Shown: positions 35,979 through 43,768 of the stretch, in pieces
Layout: every line of letters starts with the position of its first letter
Position numbering within the stretch: position 1 is the first letter of the stretch
Source of the DNA: Leptolyngbya sp. O-77
GTDB taxonomy: Bacteria > Cyanobacteriota > Cyanobacteriia > Elainellales > Elainellaceae
DNA: 64,000 bases
Direction of reading: 5' to 3'
NCBI RefSeq assembly: GCF_001548395.1
Contig: NZ_AP017367.1
Coordinates: 4,935,001-4,999,000 of the forward strand
The notes under the pieces: model-generated
What the model saw: the letters and a program-made list of their open reading frames with translations, nothing else
Told to the model about the DNA's origin: nothing
The model's database searches: none
Translations under genes and position numbers: made by a program

Positions 35979-36353
35979 ATGCCGTCAGATCAGGCCATTC
36001 CTATCCTGCTGTCACGGGACATTCCTAAAAGTGTTGACTTCTATCAAAAGTTAGGATTTGAGAATCGTTATCCGGTCAATCCAACCACCGATTACGTTAT
36101 TCTATGCCGGGGTTCCCTAGAAATTCATCTCTCTTTCTTTCCAGAAATTGTACCCTCAGAGTCGCATCTGGCCTGCTATTTACGAGTTACCCACGTAGAT
36201 GAATTATTTCAAGCATTTCAAACCTTAAAACTACCCGCGGAAGGCATTCCTCGCCTCGGCTCCTTAGAAGATAAACCCTGGGGAATGCGGGAATTTTATG
36301 TCGTTGATCCAGATGGAAACTTACTAAAAATAGGGCAGGTGATTGCAGGGTGA
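35979..36353 (+). CDS. VOC/glyoxalase-bleomycin resistance family protein
   Basis: A 124-residue protein of the vicinal oxygen chelate superfamily. PILLSRDIPKSVDFYQKLGF opens the first beta-alpha-beta-beta-beta unit. The second contains LRVTHVDELFQAFQTL and WGMREFYVVDPDGNLLKIGQ, whose end (Phe-Tyr-x-x-Asp-Pro-x-Gly-Asn) is typical of bleomycin-resistance-type proteins. It may bind or sequester small molecules; no substrate is known. Its stop overlaps the GTG start of the next short gene by 4 bp. Confidence 0.85.
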   Translation: MPSDQAIPILLSRDIPKSVDFYQKLGFENRYPVNPTTDYVILCRGSLEIHLSFFPEIVPSESHLACYLRVTHVDELFQAFQTLKLPAEGIPRLGSLEDKPWGMREFYVVDPDGNLLKIGQVIAG

Positions 36354-36508
36354 AAGCCATCCTAATTGTCCTGGGGAATCCTCCCAATTCTGATGGAAGC
36401 GTGAGTCGAATCCTTCAATCCAGGTTAGATTTGGCGATCGCGCTCTATCACACAGGCAAGGTTCATAAACTGATTCTGACAGGAGGTGCTGTCAACCGGT
36501 ATGAGTGA
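36350..36508 (+). pseudogene. Truncated YdcF/DUF218-like N-terminal fragment
   Basis: A 52-residue frame starting GTG at 36350, overlapping the VOC stop. It reads AILIVLGNPPNSDGSVSRIL, LDLAIALYHTGKVHKLILTG and GGAVNRYE. This is the beginning of a DUF218 (YdcF/SanA) protein, with the LGxP start and TGG end of the first Rossmann-like unit. The rest, about 100-150 residues, is missing; the TPR gene starts inside its end. It is therefore a remnant left by a deletion or recombination. Confidence 0.7.
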
Positions 36509-37826
36509 CGCTTTGCCACAGTACTCAAGCGCTGAGGACTATTATCAGGCCGGGTTAGCCGCGTTAGACGATTGGTCTACCCGCCAGGACGCGATCGCCC
36601 TGTTTCAGCAGGCGGTTGAGCTAGACCCCGAACACCTGGATGCCTGGTACGCGCTAGCCAAACAGCAGCAGGAAGCCGCAGACTATGCTGGAGCGTTGGC
36701 TGCCTGCGATCGCATCCTCACCCTCAACCCAGACCATAGCCAAGCCTGGGCTTGCCGAGCGGCAGCACTGCATGACCTCCAACGGTTTGCAGAAGCCATC
36801 GATAGCTACGAACGGGCACTTGCAGGGTTTGCTGATTTACCAGATGTTGAGTTGTTGGACCACTGTAGTCTGTGGGCAAACCGGGGGAGTCTCTTGGCTC
36901 ACCTAGGACGACCAGAAGACGCGATCGCCAGCTATGACGAGGCGATCGCCCTTTTAGAGGCAGAAGACGATCCAGAAAACGATCAGACATTGGGGTCTTA
37001 TTACGGAGACAAGGGCAATATCCTTTTCAGCCTGGAGCGATATGTAGAGGCCATTGATACCTACAACCAAGCGGTCTTTCTAGAGGCAACCGCCCAGGAA
37101 AATCGCTATAAAGCCTATGTTCGTTTAGGGCGAGAACAGGAACTTCTGGATGCCTATGATCAGCAGCTCAGCGAATTTCCTGAAGCTGATAATAGCCCTA
37201 ACCAATATGGCGAAACTCCAGACTGGATCTGGAGACAAAAAGGCGATGTTTTGATGCAAGCTGAGCGTTATGAAGAAGCGCTTGTGGCCTATCAAAAAGC
37301 CTTTGAGTTGAACCCCGATTGCCATGATTTGGCGGTTAATGATGCCTTAGGCAAGTTGAACTACCCAGAGCATGAAGTCTTTGCGCTGCTATTGGAAAAC
37401 TATGACCGGGCTTTAGGAAACTATCCGGACAATGCCCAACTCTGGTACAAACGAGCGATGTTGCTCAGCACGCAACCGAATCAAGCAGAAGCAGCCCTAG
37501 AAAGTTTTGACCGTTCTTTAGCCATTGATTCCAGTGATGTGGGTTGCTGGTATAACCGGGCATTGCTGCTAACCAAACTGCAACGGCTGGAAGAGGCTGT
37601 CATCAGCTATGAACGGGCACTGGCGATCGACCCCGACAATGAGAGCTGCTGGCACAATCAAGCCCTCCTTTTGGAGCAACTCGGGCGATACGAAGAGGCT
37701 TTGAACTGCTACGACAGACTCCTCGACATTTACTCCCGCACCAAACCGCCCAAAGCGGCTTCCTGGGTACGCGATAAACAAACTGAACTCCTAAGACGGA
37801 TCGAACGCAGGGAAGACCACTCATGA
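36501..37826 (+). CDS. Tetratricopeptide-repeat protein
   Basis: A 441-residue soluble protein made almost entirely of tetratricopeptide repeats. About ten copies are visible, such as LDAWYALAKQQQEAADYAGA, SQAWACRAAALHDLQRFAEA and SCWHNQALLLEQLGRYEEAL. TPR arrays are protein-interaction scaffolds. The frame is open from 36486 (GTG), but the ATG at 36501 has AGGAGG about 14 bp ahead and does not extend far into the DUF218 remnant. It overlaps the following gene by 4 bp (ATGA), showing coupling. Confidence 0.88.
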   Translation: MSDALPQYSSAEDYYQAGLAALDDWSTRQDAIALFQQAVELDPEHLDAWYALAKQQQEAADYAGALAACDRILTLNPDHSQAWACRAAALHDLQRFAEAIDSYERALAGFADLPDVELLDHCSLWANRGSLLAHLGRPEDAIASYDEAIALLEAEDDPENDQTLGSYYGDKGNILFSLERYVEAIDTYNQAVFLEATAQENRYKAYVRLGREQELLDAYDQQLSEFPEADNSPNQYGETPDWIWRQKGDVLMQAERYEEALVAYQKAFELNPDCHDLAVNDALGKLNYPEHEVFALLLENYDRALGNYPDNAQLWYKRAMLLSTQPNQAEAALESFDRSLAIDSSDVGCWYNRALLLTKLQRLEEAVISYERALAIDPDNESCWHNQALLLEQLGRYEEALNCYDRLLDIYSRTKPPKAASWVRDKQTELLRRIERREDHS

Positions 37827-38296
37827 ACCCGGAACCACCCGCCTACCCCATCCTGCTGGCTCGCAGCCTGGAAGAACTACATTTCAAAACCCAGGCGCAG
37901 GAACAACTCTGGCTACTGGGACAATGCAACTGGGAGGTAGACCAGGCGCAGGGCAGCATCCGGTTCACCAACCCCAGAGGCCAGATCATCACCGCCCCAG
38001 TGCAAATCATCGGCACCTACAACACCCTGGATGGCACCTGGCTCTGGGGGTGGGAGCATCCCTCTGTAGTGCCCGCTCTCCAGAACCATGCCCGCGCTCT
38101 ACGAGACTACGGCGAAGCCCAGGGCGTAGACCGATTGACCACGCGCAAACTGCACTGTTCAGAACCGGAAGCTTGGGAACTCACTGCCCTTGCCTGCTGC
38201 CTCTGCCATGCCGAGGGTGCCTATTGTGGTCCGGCGGGCACCACCCTCGTTTTCATGACCTTTGGCAAAACCACCATCAGTCCGGGGAATGGATAG
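37823..38296 (+). CDS. DUF6882-like hypothetical protein
   Basis: A 157-residue protein with TAPVQIIGTYNTLDGTWLWG and WGWEHPSV in the centre and LHCSEPEAWELTALACCLCH near the end. The TWLWGWEHPSV pattern is that of the DUF6882 type of conserved bacterial proteins, often seen beside immunity-type genes. No catalytic residues can be assigned. Translationally coupled to the TPR gene by ATGA. Domain naming is from memory and tentative. Confidence 0.6.
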   Translation: MNPEPPAYPILLARSLEELHFKTQAQEQLWLLGQCNWEVDQAQGSIRFTNPRGQIITAPVQIIGTYNTLDGTWLWGWEHPSVVPALQNHARALRDYGEAQGVDRLTTRKLHCSEPEAWELTALACCLCHAEGAYCGPAGTTLVFMTFGKTTISPGNG

Positions 38297-38323
38297 GTCT
38301 ACCCAGTCAAGGAGAAGCGTTTC

Positions 38324-39013
38324 ATGATCTGGTTTATCAGTCTGGTTGGTCTGTTGCTGCTGATTTGTGTGATAGATGCCATCAAATTTGAGTGGGACCA
38401 CTCGGAACCTGACCCATTGGCTCAATCAAGACAGCGTTGGCGGCAACAACGCAATCGCACTCAGCGCATTCTGACTCAAGGCGGTCCCCAATCCCTGGCA
38501 GAATACCTAGAAATTTTCCCCGATGCCTGCCCTCGTTGCGGCGGACGCCACCTTTACGAAAGCCTTGCGATTCGACGGTCTTTTATCACCCTACTGCTGA
38601 GAAACCGCAAACCAAAGCACTCCTGGGTTTGTACTCGTTGCGGACACAACAATTTCGCTAACAAACCTGTGCAACCTTTGCAAAACCTCCGGTTGGTCAC
38701 TTCTCCATATCTGTCGGCAGAAGCAGCCCAAGCCATCCCGGAGTGGTTCTGGGAGCATCCCCCGGTGGTTCCGGTTTATCTACACAACGATGACACGACG
38801 ACGATGGAATTTGTCGTGGAAGTGCTGGAGCAGGTGTTTGAACTGCCGAAGGATCTGGCAATTCAATGCATGATTTATACCCATCAACTGGGGCGAAATT
38901 TTGTCGTTGCACTGCCCTTTGAGGAAGCCCAGAAGAAAGTTGCGATCGCTCACCAGCGCAGTAAAGGGAAAAACTACCCCCTGCGCTTCACTGTTGAAAA
39001 TGAGTGGACATAA
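38324..39013 (+). CDS. Membrane-anchored zinc-ribbon protein with ClpS domain
   Basis: A 229-residue protein with an unusual build. Residues 1-19 form a membrane helix (MIWFISLVGLLLLICVIDA). Residues about 66-110 form a zinc ribbon (Cys69/Cys72 and Cys103/Cys106: CPRC, CTRC). Residues about 147-227 match ClpS, the adaptor that delivers N-degron proteins to ClpAP/ClpC protease. ClpS recognition residues are kept: HNDDTTTMEFVVEVL (Asn155, Asp156, Thr159, Met161) and THQLGRNFVVALPFEEAQKKVAI (His187). Normal ClpS is a free soluble protein of about 100 residues. Here a membrane-tethered adaptor or an immunity-type decoy is possible. It closes the accessory gene run that starts with the methyltransferase. 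Confidence 0.75.
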   Translation: MIWFISLVGLLLLICVIDAIKFEWDHSEPDPLAQSRQRWRQQRNRTQRILTQGGPQSLAEYLEIFPDACPRCGGRHLYESLAIRRSFITLLLRNRKPKHSWVCTRCGHNNFANKPVQPLQNLRLVTSPYLSAEAAQAIPEWFWEHPPVVPVYLHNDDTTTMEFVVEVLEQVFELPKDLAIQCMIYTHQLGRNFVVALPFEEAQKKVAIAHQRSKGKNYPLRFTVENEWT

Positions 39014-39268
39014 AACATAAATTCATGAGAATACCTAGGAGGTTGTCTGTTGAGGCAATGGTTTGAGTATTATCTGTGGTTGCAGAAGCACCCAGAAGAT
39101 AGTCGGTGAGAGCAGTAGCGAGGAGCGACCCCTGCGGGATCTGCAAAGCAGTACGGTCATTACAAAAACGCTTAGGAGGCGATCGGTGGGCTAGTATTGG
39201 GGGGCAATCGGTAAGTTCAGCTACACTAAGAGTCAAACTCCCTTAACTCATTTCGCCGGTGGTTGCCC

Positions 39269-39481
39269 ATGAAAATTACCCTCAATCTTGACGAAACCCT
39301 TGTGAACGAAGCACTCCAACTCACTAACGTTGCGACTCAGGAAGAACTCATCAACCTTGCACTGCAAGAACTGGTGCGATCGCGTCGCAGGAAAAACCTG
39401 CTCGATTTAGCAGGACAAATTCAGTTTGCGACGGATTTTGATCACAAAGCTCTGCGTGAAACTCGTCATGTTGCTGATTGA
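39269..39481 (+). CDS. vapB: VapB-type antitoxin
   Basis: A 70-residue type II antitoxin. The opening MKITLNLDETLVNEALQLTN is a ribbon-helix-helix of the VapB family (DUF2191-like), followed by a flexible Arg-rich linker and a toxin-binding tail. It binds and neutralises the PIN ribonuclease encoded next, and represses its own promoter in related systems. The ATG at 39269 is preferred to the upstream TTG. The stop overlaps the toxin start by 14 bp. Confidence 0.85.
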   Translation: MKITLNLDETLVNEALQLTNVATQEELINLALQELVRSRRRKNLLDLAGQIQFATDFDHKALRETRHVAD

Positions 39482-39866
39482 TACCTCCGTTTGGATCAGC
39501 GTCTTCCGCGATCGTAGTGGTCAGGTTCGCCAGCAGCTTGAAGCTCTGATTGCTGATCGAGAAGTTCTAATTACTCGATTTACTCAGCTTGAGTTGCTTC
39601 AGGGAAGTCTAAATGAGCAGGAATGGAATCTTCTCTCCACTTATCTTGAAACACAGGATTACGCCGAGCTGACTCATCAGTCTTGGCAGGCAGCAGCCCG
39701 CATCTACTTTGATCTACGTCGCCAAGGACTTACCGTTCGTAGCCCAATCGATTGCTGTATCGCTCAAGTAGCATTGGAAAATAATTTACTTCTGATTCAT
39801 AGCGATCGTGACTTTGAAACCATTGACCAAGTGCGTCCCCTTCAAAATCTTCGTTTCCAGCCTTGA
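39468..39866 (+). CDS. vapC: VapC-type PIN domain ribonuclease toxin
   Basis: A 132-residue PIN ribonuclease. The acidic active site is visible: Asp in MLLIDTSVWISVF, Glu in ITRFTQLELLQG, Asp in RSPIDCCIAQVAL and Asp in LLIHSDRDFETI. VapC toxins cleave specific RNAs and stop translation. The ATG at 39468 overlaps the antitoxin gene and gives the family N-terminus. An attC-like repeat starts 38 bp after its stop, so the VapBC pair sits like a gene cassette. Confidence 0.9.
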   Translation: MLLIDTSVWISVFRDRSGQVRQQLEALIADREVLITRFTQLELLQGSLNEQEWNLLSTYLETQDYAELTHQSWQAAARIYFDLRRQGLTVRSPIDCCIAQVALENNLLLIHSDRDFETIDQVRPLQNLRFQP

Positions 39867-39903
39867 ACCCTCTTCGTACTGAGAGGTTATCTGTTGGGCA
39901 AAG

Positions 39904-39991
39904 CAGCTAACACTACGTTGGTGCAGACGGTACAAAAGTTATCAGTAGGTATTCAAGGTTATCTGTCGCCGCACAACTTTGACGTTAGCTG
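39904..39991. repeat. attC-like inverted repeat A
   Basis: An 88-bp element with perfect outer arms CAGCTAAC (39904-39911) and GTTAGCTG (39984-39991). The inner imperfect arms are ACGTTGGTGCAGACG and CGCCGCACAACTTT, with one unpaired base on one side, as in integron attC sites. It directly follows vapC. Homologous elements lie at 42951 and 43364. Confidence 0.6.
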
Positions 39992-40172
39992 GCTTCGTTT
40001 TTGGGTTAGGGCTGCATATCCAGATGGCTTGTAAGATACACAGCCTGAGAGATCGCAGGGCTCCACATCTTAAGTAGCGGTTTATATTTGACAAAGTAGC
40101 CCTTTTGTAAGTCAACTTGTCTGTATGAAGCGATCTGCCTCCTCAGTGCCAACATTTGATGCAATGCTTATA

Positions 40173-41410
40173 CTTACATCTTGCACCAGTACATTTAGCC
40201 TACGTTTTTAGCTCAGCGAGGTGGACAAAGTGCACCGCAATACCGAGTGAATCGAGCAGGGATCGCGCTCGCTCAACTTGAAGCAGCGCTAAACAAGCTG
40301 CGACTTCCGGGAACAAGGCGTCTAATGCAGCAGTTGCAGCGACTTTCCAATCAGGGGTCGCTTTGGCGTGAGTTGCGCGGTGAACCCAATGAACCAGCAC
40401 AAAGCTGAGGAAACACAACATCAACCAGCGATATACGCCCTTGAGCGTCTGCTGAGCAAAGCGATGCAACCCAAAGCGATGTTTGATGGTTTTGAAAAAT
40501 CCCTCAATGCTCCATCGTCTACGCCCCCACCAAGTGATGGTGCTGCCTTTGAGGGGACGAGTCGAGAGGACAAAGCGTTTCTCCAACTGGCCGTCGCGTT
40601 TGAGGTAAAGCCAAGAAATCGTCACCGGGAAGTTCAGTCCCTCTAAGCGCACCTGTTGCCCTTTTTTCACCAGTTTGCTCACACAGCGACCATCAGCCAG
40701 TTTGCGGTCACACCGCACCCCGACAATTACCGAGTAACGGCGCTTTCGCATCGCTTTGAGGAATGCCACGCTGCCAAAGGCGGTGTCTGCCAGAATGACC
40801 ACCCGGAAGGCGCTCGTTAACGCAGGGGGCAAGCTACCTATTAAGCGAATCGCCAACTGCACCGCAGTCCGCTGATGTTTGCCACGCCAGACCCGAAAAC
40901 TCCAGGGCACTCGACACTCTCCAACCACCAGATACAGCACCACCAGATGCAATCCTCGCTTGCCTTGCAGCACACGAATCAGCGATGCAAACGCTTTGAA
41001 CTTGCCGCATTTCTCCAACGTCGTCAGATCCACCACCACCTGCAACCAGGGACGGCGACCTTTGGGAGCAGACTGCAACAGTTGCTGCACGATCTGCCGT
41101 CGCACCACGCGCACGACTTGGCGGGTGGGCCAGGCATACTCGTTGAGAAATCGGCTCAACGCACTACCCGACTTAATCAAACTGTGTTGCGGCGAGGGTT
41201 GCCCTTGAGCTTCTAGGAACAACCCCAGCATCGCTTGCAGGCTGTCTCTTTGGTAGGCACTCGGCATCAGGCTGAGCAGGGTGTAGACTAACGCTTGGGC
41301 GTGTCCAAGAATGGTTTCCACTGTTCTTGTTGTTTGTGACTTCACGCCCTTTTCTCTCATTGATTGCACCCGCCGAAAAGCCGTTCATCTGTACTGGTGC
41401 AAGATGTAAG
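40173..41410 (-). mobile_element. IS4-superfamily insertion sequence in the mrr gene
   Basis: A 1238-bp element with perfect 21-bp terminal inverted repeats: CTTACATCTTGCACCAGTACA at 40173 and its complement ending at 41410. It is flanked by a TATA duplication (40169-40172 and 41411-41414). It carries one intact transposase. The perfect ends and matching duplications suggest recent insertion. Removing it and one TATA restores an uninterrupted Mrr reading frame. Confidence 0.9.
40200..41369 (-). CDS. IS4-superfamily (DDE) transposase, intact
   Basis: A 389-residue transposase of the DDE_Tnp_1 type. Catalytic region: LQVVVDLTTLEKCGKF (first Asp), VVILADTAFGSVAFLKAMRK (second Asp) and RRWSIEGFFKTIKHRFGLHRF (Y/W-x2-E-x3-K type Glu block). 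The unbroken frame and perfect IS ends suggest a functional element. It is transcribed against the interrupted mrr gene. Confidence 0.88.
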   Translation of the reverse strand: MQSMREKGVKSQTTRTVETILGHAQALVYTLLSLMPSAYQRDSLQAMLGLFLEAQGQPSPQHSLIKSGSALSRFLNEYAWPTRQVVRVVRRQIVQQLLQSAPKGRRPWLQVVVDLTTLEKCGKFKAFASLIRVLQGKRGLHLVVLYLVVGECRVPWSFRVWRGKHQRTAVQLAIRLIGSLPPALTSAFRVVILADTAFGSVAFLKAMRKRRYSVIVGVRCDRKLADGRCVSKLVKKGQQVRLEGLNFPVTISWLYLKRDGQLEKRFVLSTRPLKGSTITWWGRRRWSIEGFFKTIKHRFGLHRFAQQTLKGVYRWLMLCFLSFVLVHWVHRATHAKATPDWKVAATAALDALFPEVAACLALLQVERARSLLDSLGIAVHFVHLAELKT

Positions 41411-42250
41411 TATACCCACAATTCAGGCTCTACAAATTCTGGGTGGGTCTGGTACAACTGAGGAGATTTATGACCAAGTGGCGCAAATCCTCAAGTTGCC
41501 AGATGAAGTGCTTGAAATCCCACATGGAAGTAGCTCACAAAGTGAAGTTGAGTACCGTCTTACATGGAGTCGTACCTATTTGAAGAAATATGGACTTTTG
41601 CAGAATTCGGCACGGGGAGTATGGTCGTTGTTGTCAACCACTATCAATCTTAATGACTTAGATCCCAAAGAAATTGTCAAAACTGTTCGAGATGCAGAAA
41701 AGAGCAAGGTTGTTCCTTCAGATCCAACCACCGAGACCGTTGAATCAATCGAAACCCTGGAAGAACTCGCATGGCATCAACAGTTACATAAAATGCTTCT
41801 AGAGCTTGAACCGTCTGCATTTGAGCGTTTGGCACAACGCCTACTGCGTGAATCGGGTTTTATCCAAGTTCAAGTTACTGGAAAATCTGGCGACGGTGGC
41901 ATTGATGGAGTCGGCATTGCCCGCATCAACGGCTTCTTGAGCTTCCATGTTCTTTTTCAATGTAAGCGTTATCAAGGATCAGTAACGGCGGGGCAAATTC
42001 GAGATTTTCGGGGAGCCATGCAAGGTCGCACTGACAAGGGGTTATTGATCACAACTGGCACATTTACCAGAGATGCAATTAAGGAGGCAACCAGGGATGG
42101 CGCACCCCCGATTGACTTAATCGATGGTGAGCAACTAGTCCAACGCTTGAAAGAACTGGGACTTGGTGTCAAGATCACAATGATTGAGTCAGTAGAAGTT
42201 GACACAGCTTGGTTCGCAAAAATTTAATTCTTTAATTCAATGAGGGCTAA

Positions 42251-42493
42251 ATGGTTACAACTCTCAATAAACCATCTTCTCTAATTCATGAGATCCAACT
42301 CGAGAAAGTCGGCAACTGGAGTTTATTCAAATTTAGTGAGTCTCTTCAACTGCGAATGGAAACCCTTCTAGAAAAGAAAAAGGCTGATCAACTCACGCCT
42401 GATGAAGTTGCTGAATTAGATGCGATTGGAGAGCTAGATCGTATTTTTACGCATATCAACGCGATGCTTGCTACTCAACATGCCGATCAGTGA
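42251..42493 (+). CDS. Small protein paired with HNH nuclease
   Basis: An 80-residue charged protein, MVTTLNKPSSLIHEIQLEKV..., with LEKKKADQLTPDEVAELDAI and GELDRIFTHINAML. Not recognised as a named family. In cyanobacteria proteins with this sequence style commonly precede HNH nuclease genes (recollection), and its end overlaps the HNH start by 14 bp here. A partner, regulator or immunity role is possible. Confidence 0.65.
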   Translation: MVTTLNKPSSLIHEIQLEKVGNWSLFKFSESLQLRMETLLEKKKADQLTPDEVAELDAIGELDRIFTHINAMLATQHADQ

Positions 42494-42932
42494 TGAAGTC
42501 AGACAGGCTATTCGAGAGCGTGCTAACTATATCTGCGAGTATTGTCACTCTCCAGAACGGTTGAGTGCTAATCGGTTTACTATTGATCATGTCATCCCAA
42601 AATCTTTGGGGGGTTCCGACGCACTCGACAATCTTGCGCTGGCATGTCGTCGTTGCAACGAGAGGCGTTACAATTTTGTGGCTGGTATCGATCCAGAGAC
42701 TCAAGAGATTGTTCCCATTTTCAATCCCCGCAAACAAAAATGGGCAGAGCATTTTGTTTGGCAAGATAAGGGCGTTGTCATAGGAGGAACTACACCCATT
42801 GGTCGCGCAACTTGCTTACGGCTTGATTTGAATGATACCTGTTATCCAGAGGAAGATTCTATTCGAGCAACCAGACGATTTTGGATACAAACCGGATTAC
42901 ACCCTCCAGCAGGTGATCCGTGTCAAGCTTGA
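42480..42932 (+). CDS. HNH endonuclease
   Basis: A 150-residue nuclease. The HNH/beta-beta-alpha metal domain is at about 8-65: YICEYCHSPERLSANRFTID, then HVIPKSLGG and LDNLALACRRCNERR. This gives two CxxC zinc-knuckle pairs, the catalytic His (DHVIP) and the Asn. The C-terminus, with WAEHFVWQDKGVVIGGTTPI, is common in cyanobacterial HNH proteins. The ATG at 42480 is chosen over the upstream in-frame start. An attC-like repeat follows within 20 bp of the stop. Confidence 0.9.
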   Translation: MPISDEVRQAIRERANYICEYCHSPERLSANRFTIDHVIPKSLGGSDALDNLALACRRCNERRYNFVAGIDPETQEIVPIFNPRKQKWAEHFVWQDKGVVIGGTTPIGRATCLRLDLNDTCYPEEDSIRATRRFWIQTGLHPPAGDPCQA

Positions 42933-42950
42933 AGTAGTGTGGCTGCCAGC

Positions 42951-43035
42951 CAGCTAACACTGCGTGGCAGCGGACGGACGAAAGATATCTGTGAGAGGTA
43001 AGGGTTACTTGCCGCCGCTGCACTTCACCGTTAGC
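42951..43035. repeat. attC-like inverted repeat B
   Basis: An 85-bp element: CAGCTAAC at 42951 and GTTAGC ending at 43035. The inner arms are ACTGCGTGGCAGCGGACGG and CCGCCGCTGCACTTCACC, complementary apart from unpaired bases. It follows the HNH gene in the position of a cassette recombination site. 43036-43768 is otherwise without a supported gene. Confidence 0.6.
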
Positions 43036-43202
43036 CCTCAGCGTTCTGGTTCAGTCAGCTTACGGGTGGGTGGGCGATTCGCCCTCAATTGCGAAGGTGC
43101 AGTTCTTCAAGAACTCGGTCAACCCGAACACTCCCAATAGCTTTCGGGTAAGATGCCAACGTTGAGCGGTGATAGGCTTGGGTCAGCAGTTCGAGGTTCA
43201 AA

Positions 43203-43333
43203 GAGGTGTCGGGGGGCGATCGCCCAGAGGTGTTGGTGTTGGGTAGATAAAGGGCGATCGCCGAGAGGTGTGGGTGTTGGATGAGGGCGATCGCCCAAAG
43301 GTGTTGGTGTTGGGGAGATAAGGGGCGATCGCG
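43203..43333. repeat. Tandem repeat with HIP1 octamers
   Basis: Four units of 24-38 bp, each starting (G)AGGTGT(T)GG and ending in GGGCGATCGCC or a close variant, so the HIP1 octamer recurs at unit ends. A minus-strand frame across it encodes only low-complexity sequence and is not a gene. Confidence 0.75.
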
Positions 43334-43363
43334 AAGGCTAATGTAGATCCTGATGGAGACGGA

Positions 43364-43462
43364 GTTAACAGGTGGCCGCGAAGAAGTGCTGAGCAAGCGG
43401 GCGGCAGAAAAATTATCTGTGAGATTTCGAGGTTATCTGCTGCCGCACAACTTCACCGTTGG
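43364..43462. repeat. attC-like inverted repeat C (degenerate)
   Basis: Contains GTTAACAGG at the left and GGTTATCTGCTGCCGCACAA followed by CTTCACCGTT at the right. The right arm is nearly the same as in repeat A. Arms are less well matched (AAGTGCTGAGCAAGCGGGCGGCAG against CTGCCGCACAACTTC), so it may be a decayed site. Confidence 0.5.
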
Positions 43463-43768
43463 GGAGAGTGATTTTTGGAGGGATTGTGGAACGCTAGAGA
43501 GAGTTTCTGGAAGTAACGCTTAAAAAGGGCTGGGGGGCGATCGCTCTCACCTGCATCATCACACCGGCCCGCGCAAGATGCCTGCTCACGCAACAATTTT
43601 GCATAATCTACGTCTCAACAATCAATATATCTGGATTGATCCAGGCTCAATTTTTTGATCTTGAGGAATCCCGAAGCTTCAGGCAAGCTTGTTGTTATCT
43701 GTTACGCCTAATACGCCTAACTCCTGAACTCCTCCGCACGTCAACATTCCACACTCTGGCAAAGCATC

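Larger units (their letters stand above)
40164..42227 (+). pseudogene. Mrr-type restriction endonuclease gene split by an IS near its start
   Basis: A nuclease of the Mrr family of about 275 residues, interrupted after its third codon. ATG CTT ATA at 40164-40172 is followed by the IS. The gene resumes at 41415 with PTIQALQILGGSGTTEEIYD. The N-terminal winged-helix (Mrr_N) domain spans about 5-95 (YRLTWSRTYLKKYGLLQNSA). The catalytic domain spans about 150-270 (Asp in GDGGIDGVGIA, Gln-x-Lys in FQCKRYQGSVTAGQIRDFRG). Such enzymes cut modified foreign DNA. An in-frame TTG at 41364 inside the IS could restart translation and replace only the first few residues, so the protein may still be made. 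It belongs with the 80-residue and HNH genes downstream. Confidence 0.8.

Noticed and set aside
43085..43396. 103-codon minus-strand frame between attC-like repeats B and C
   Set aside because: The sequence is the low-complexity translation of the HIP1 tandem repeat.
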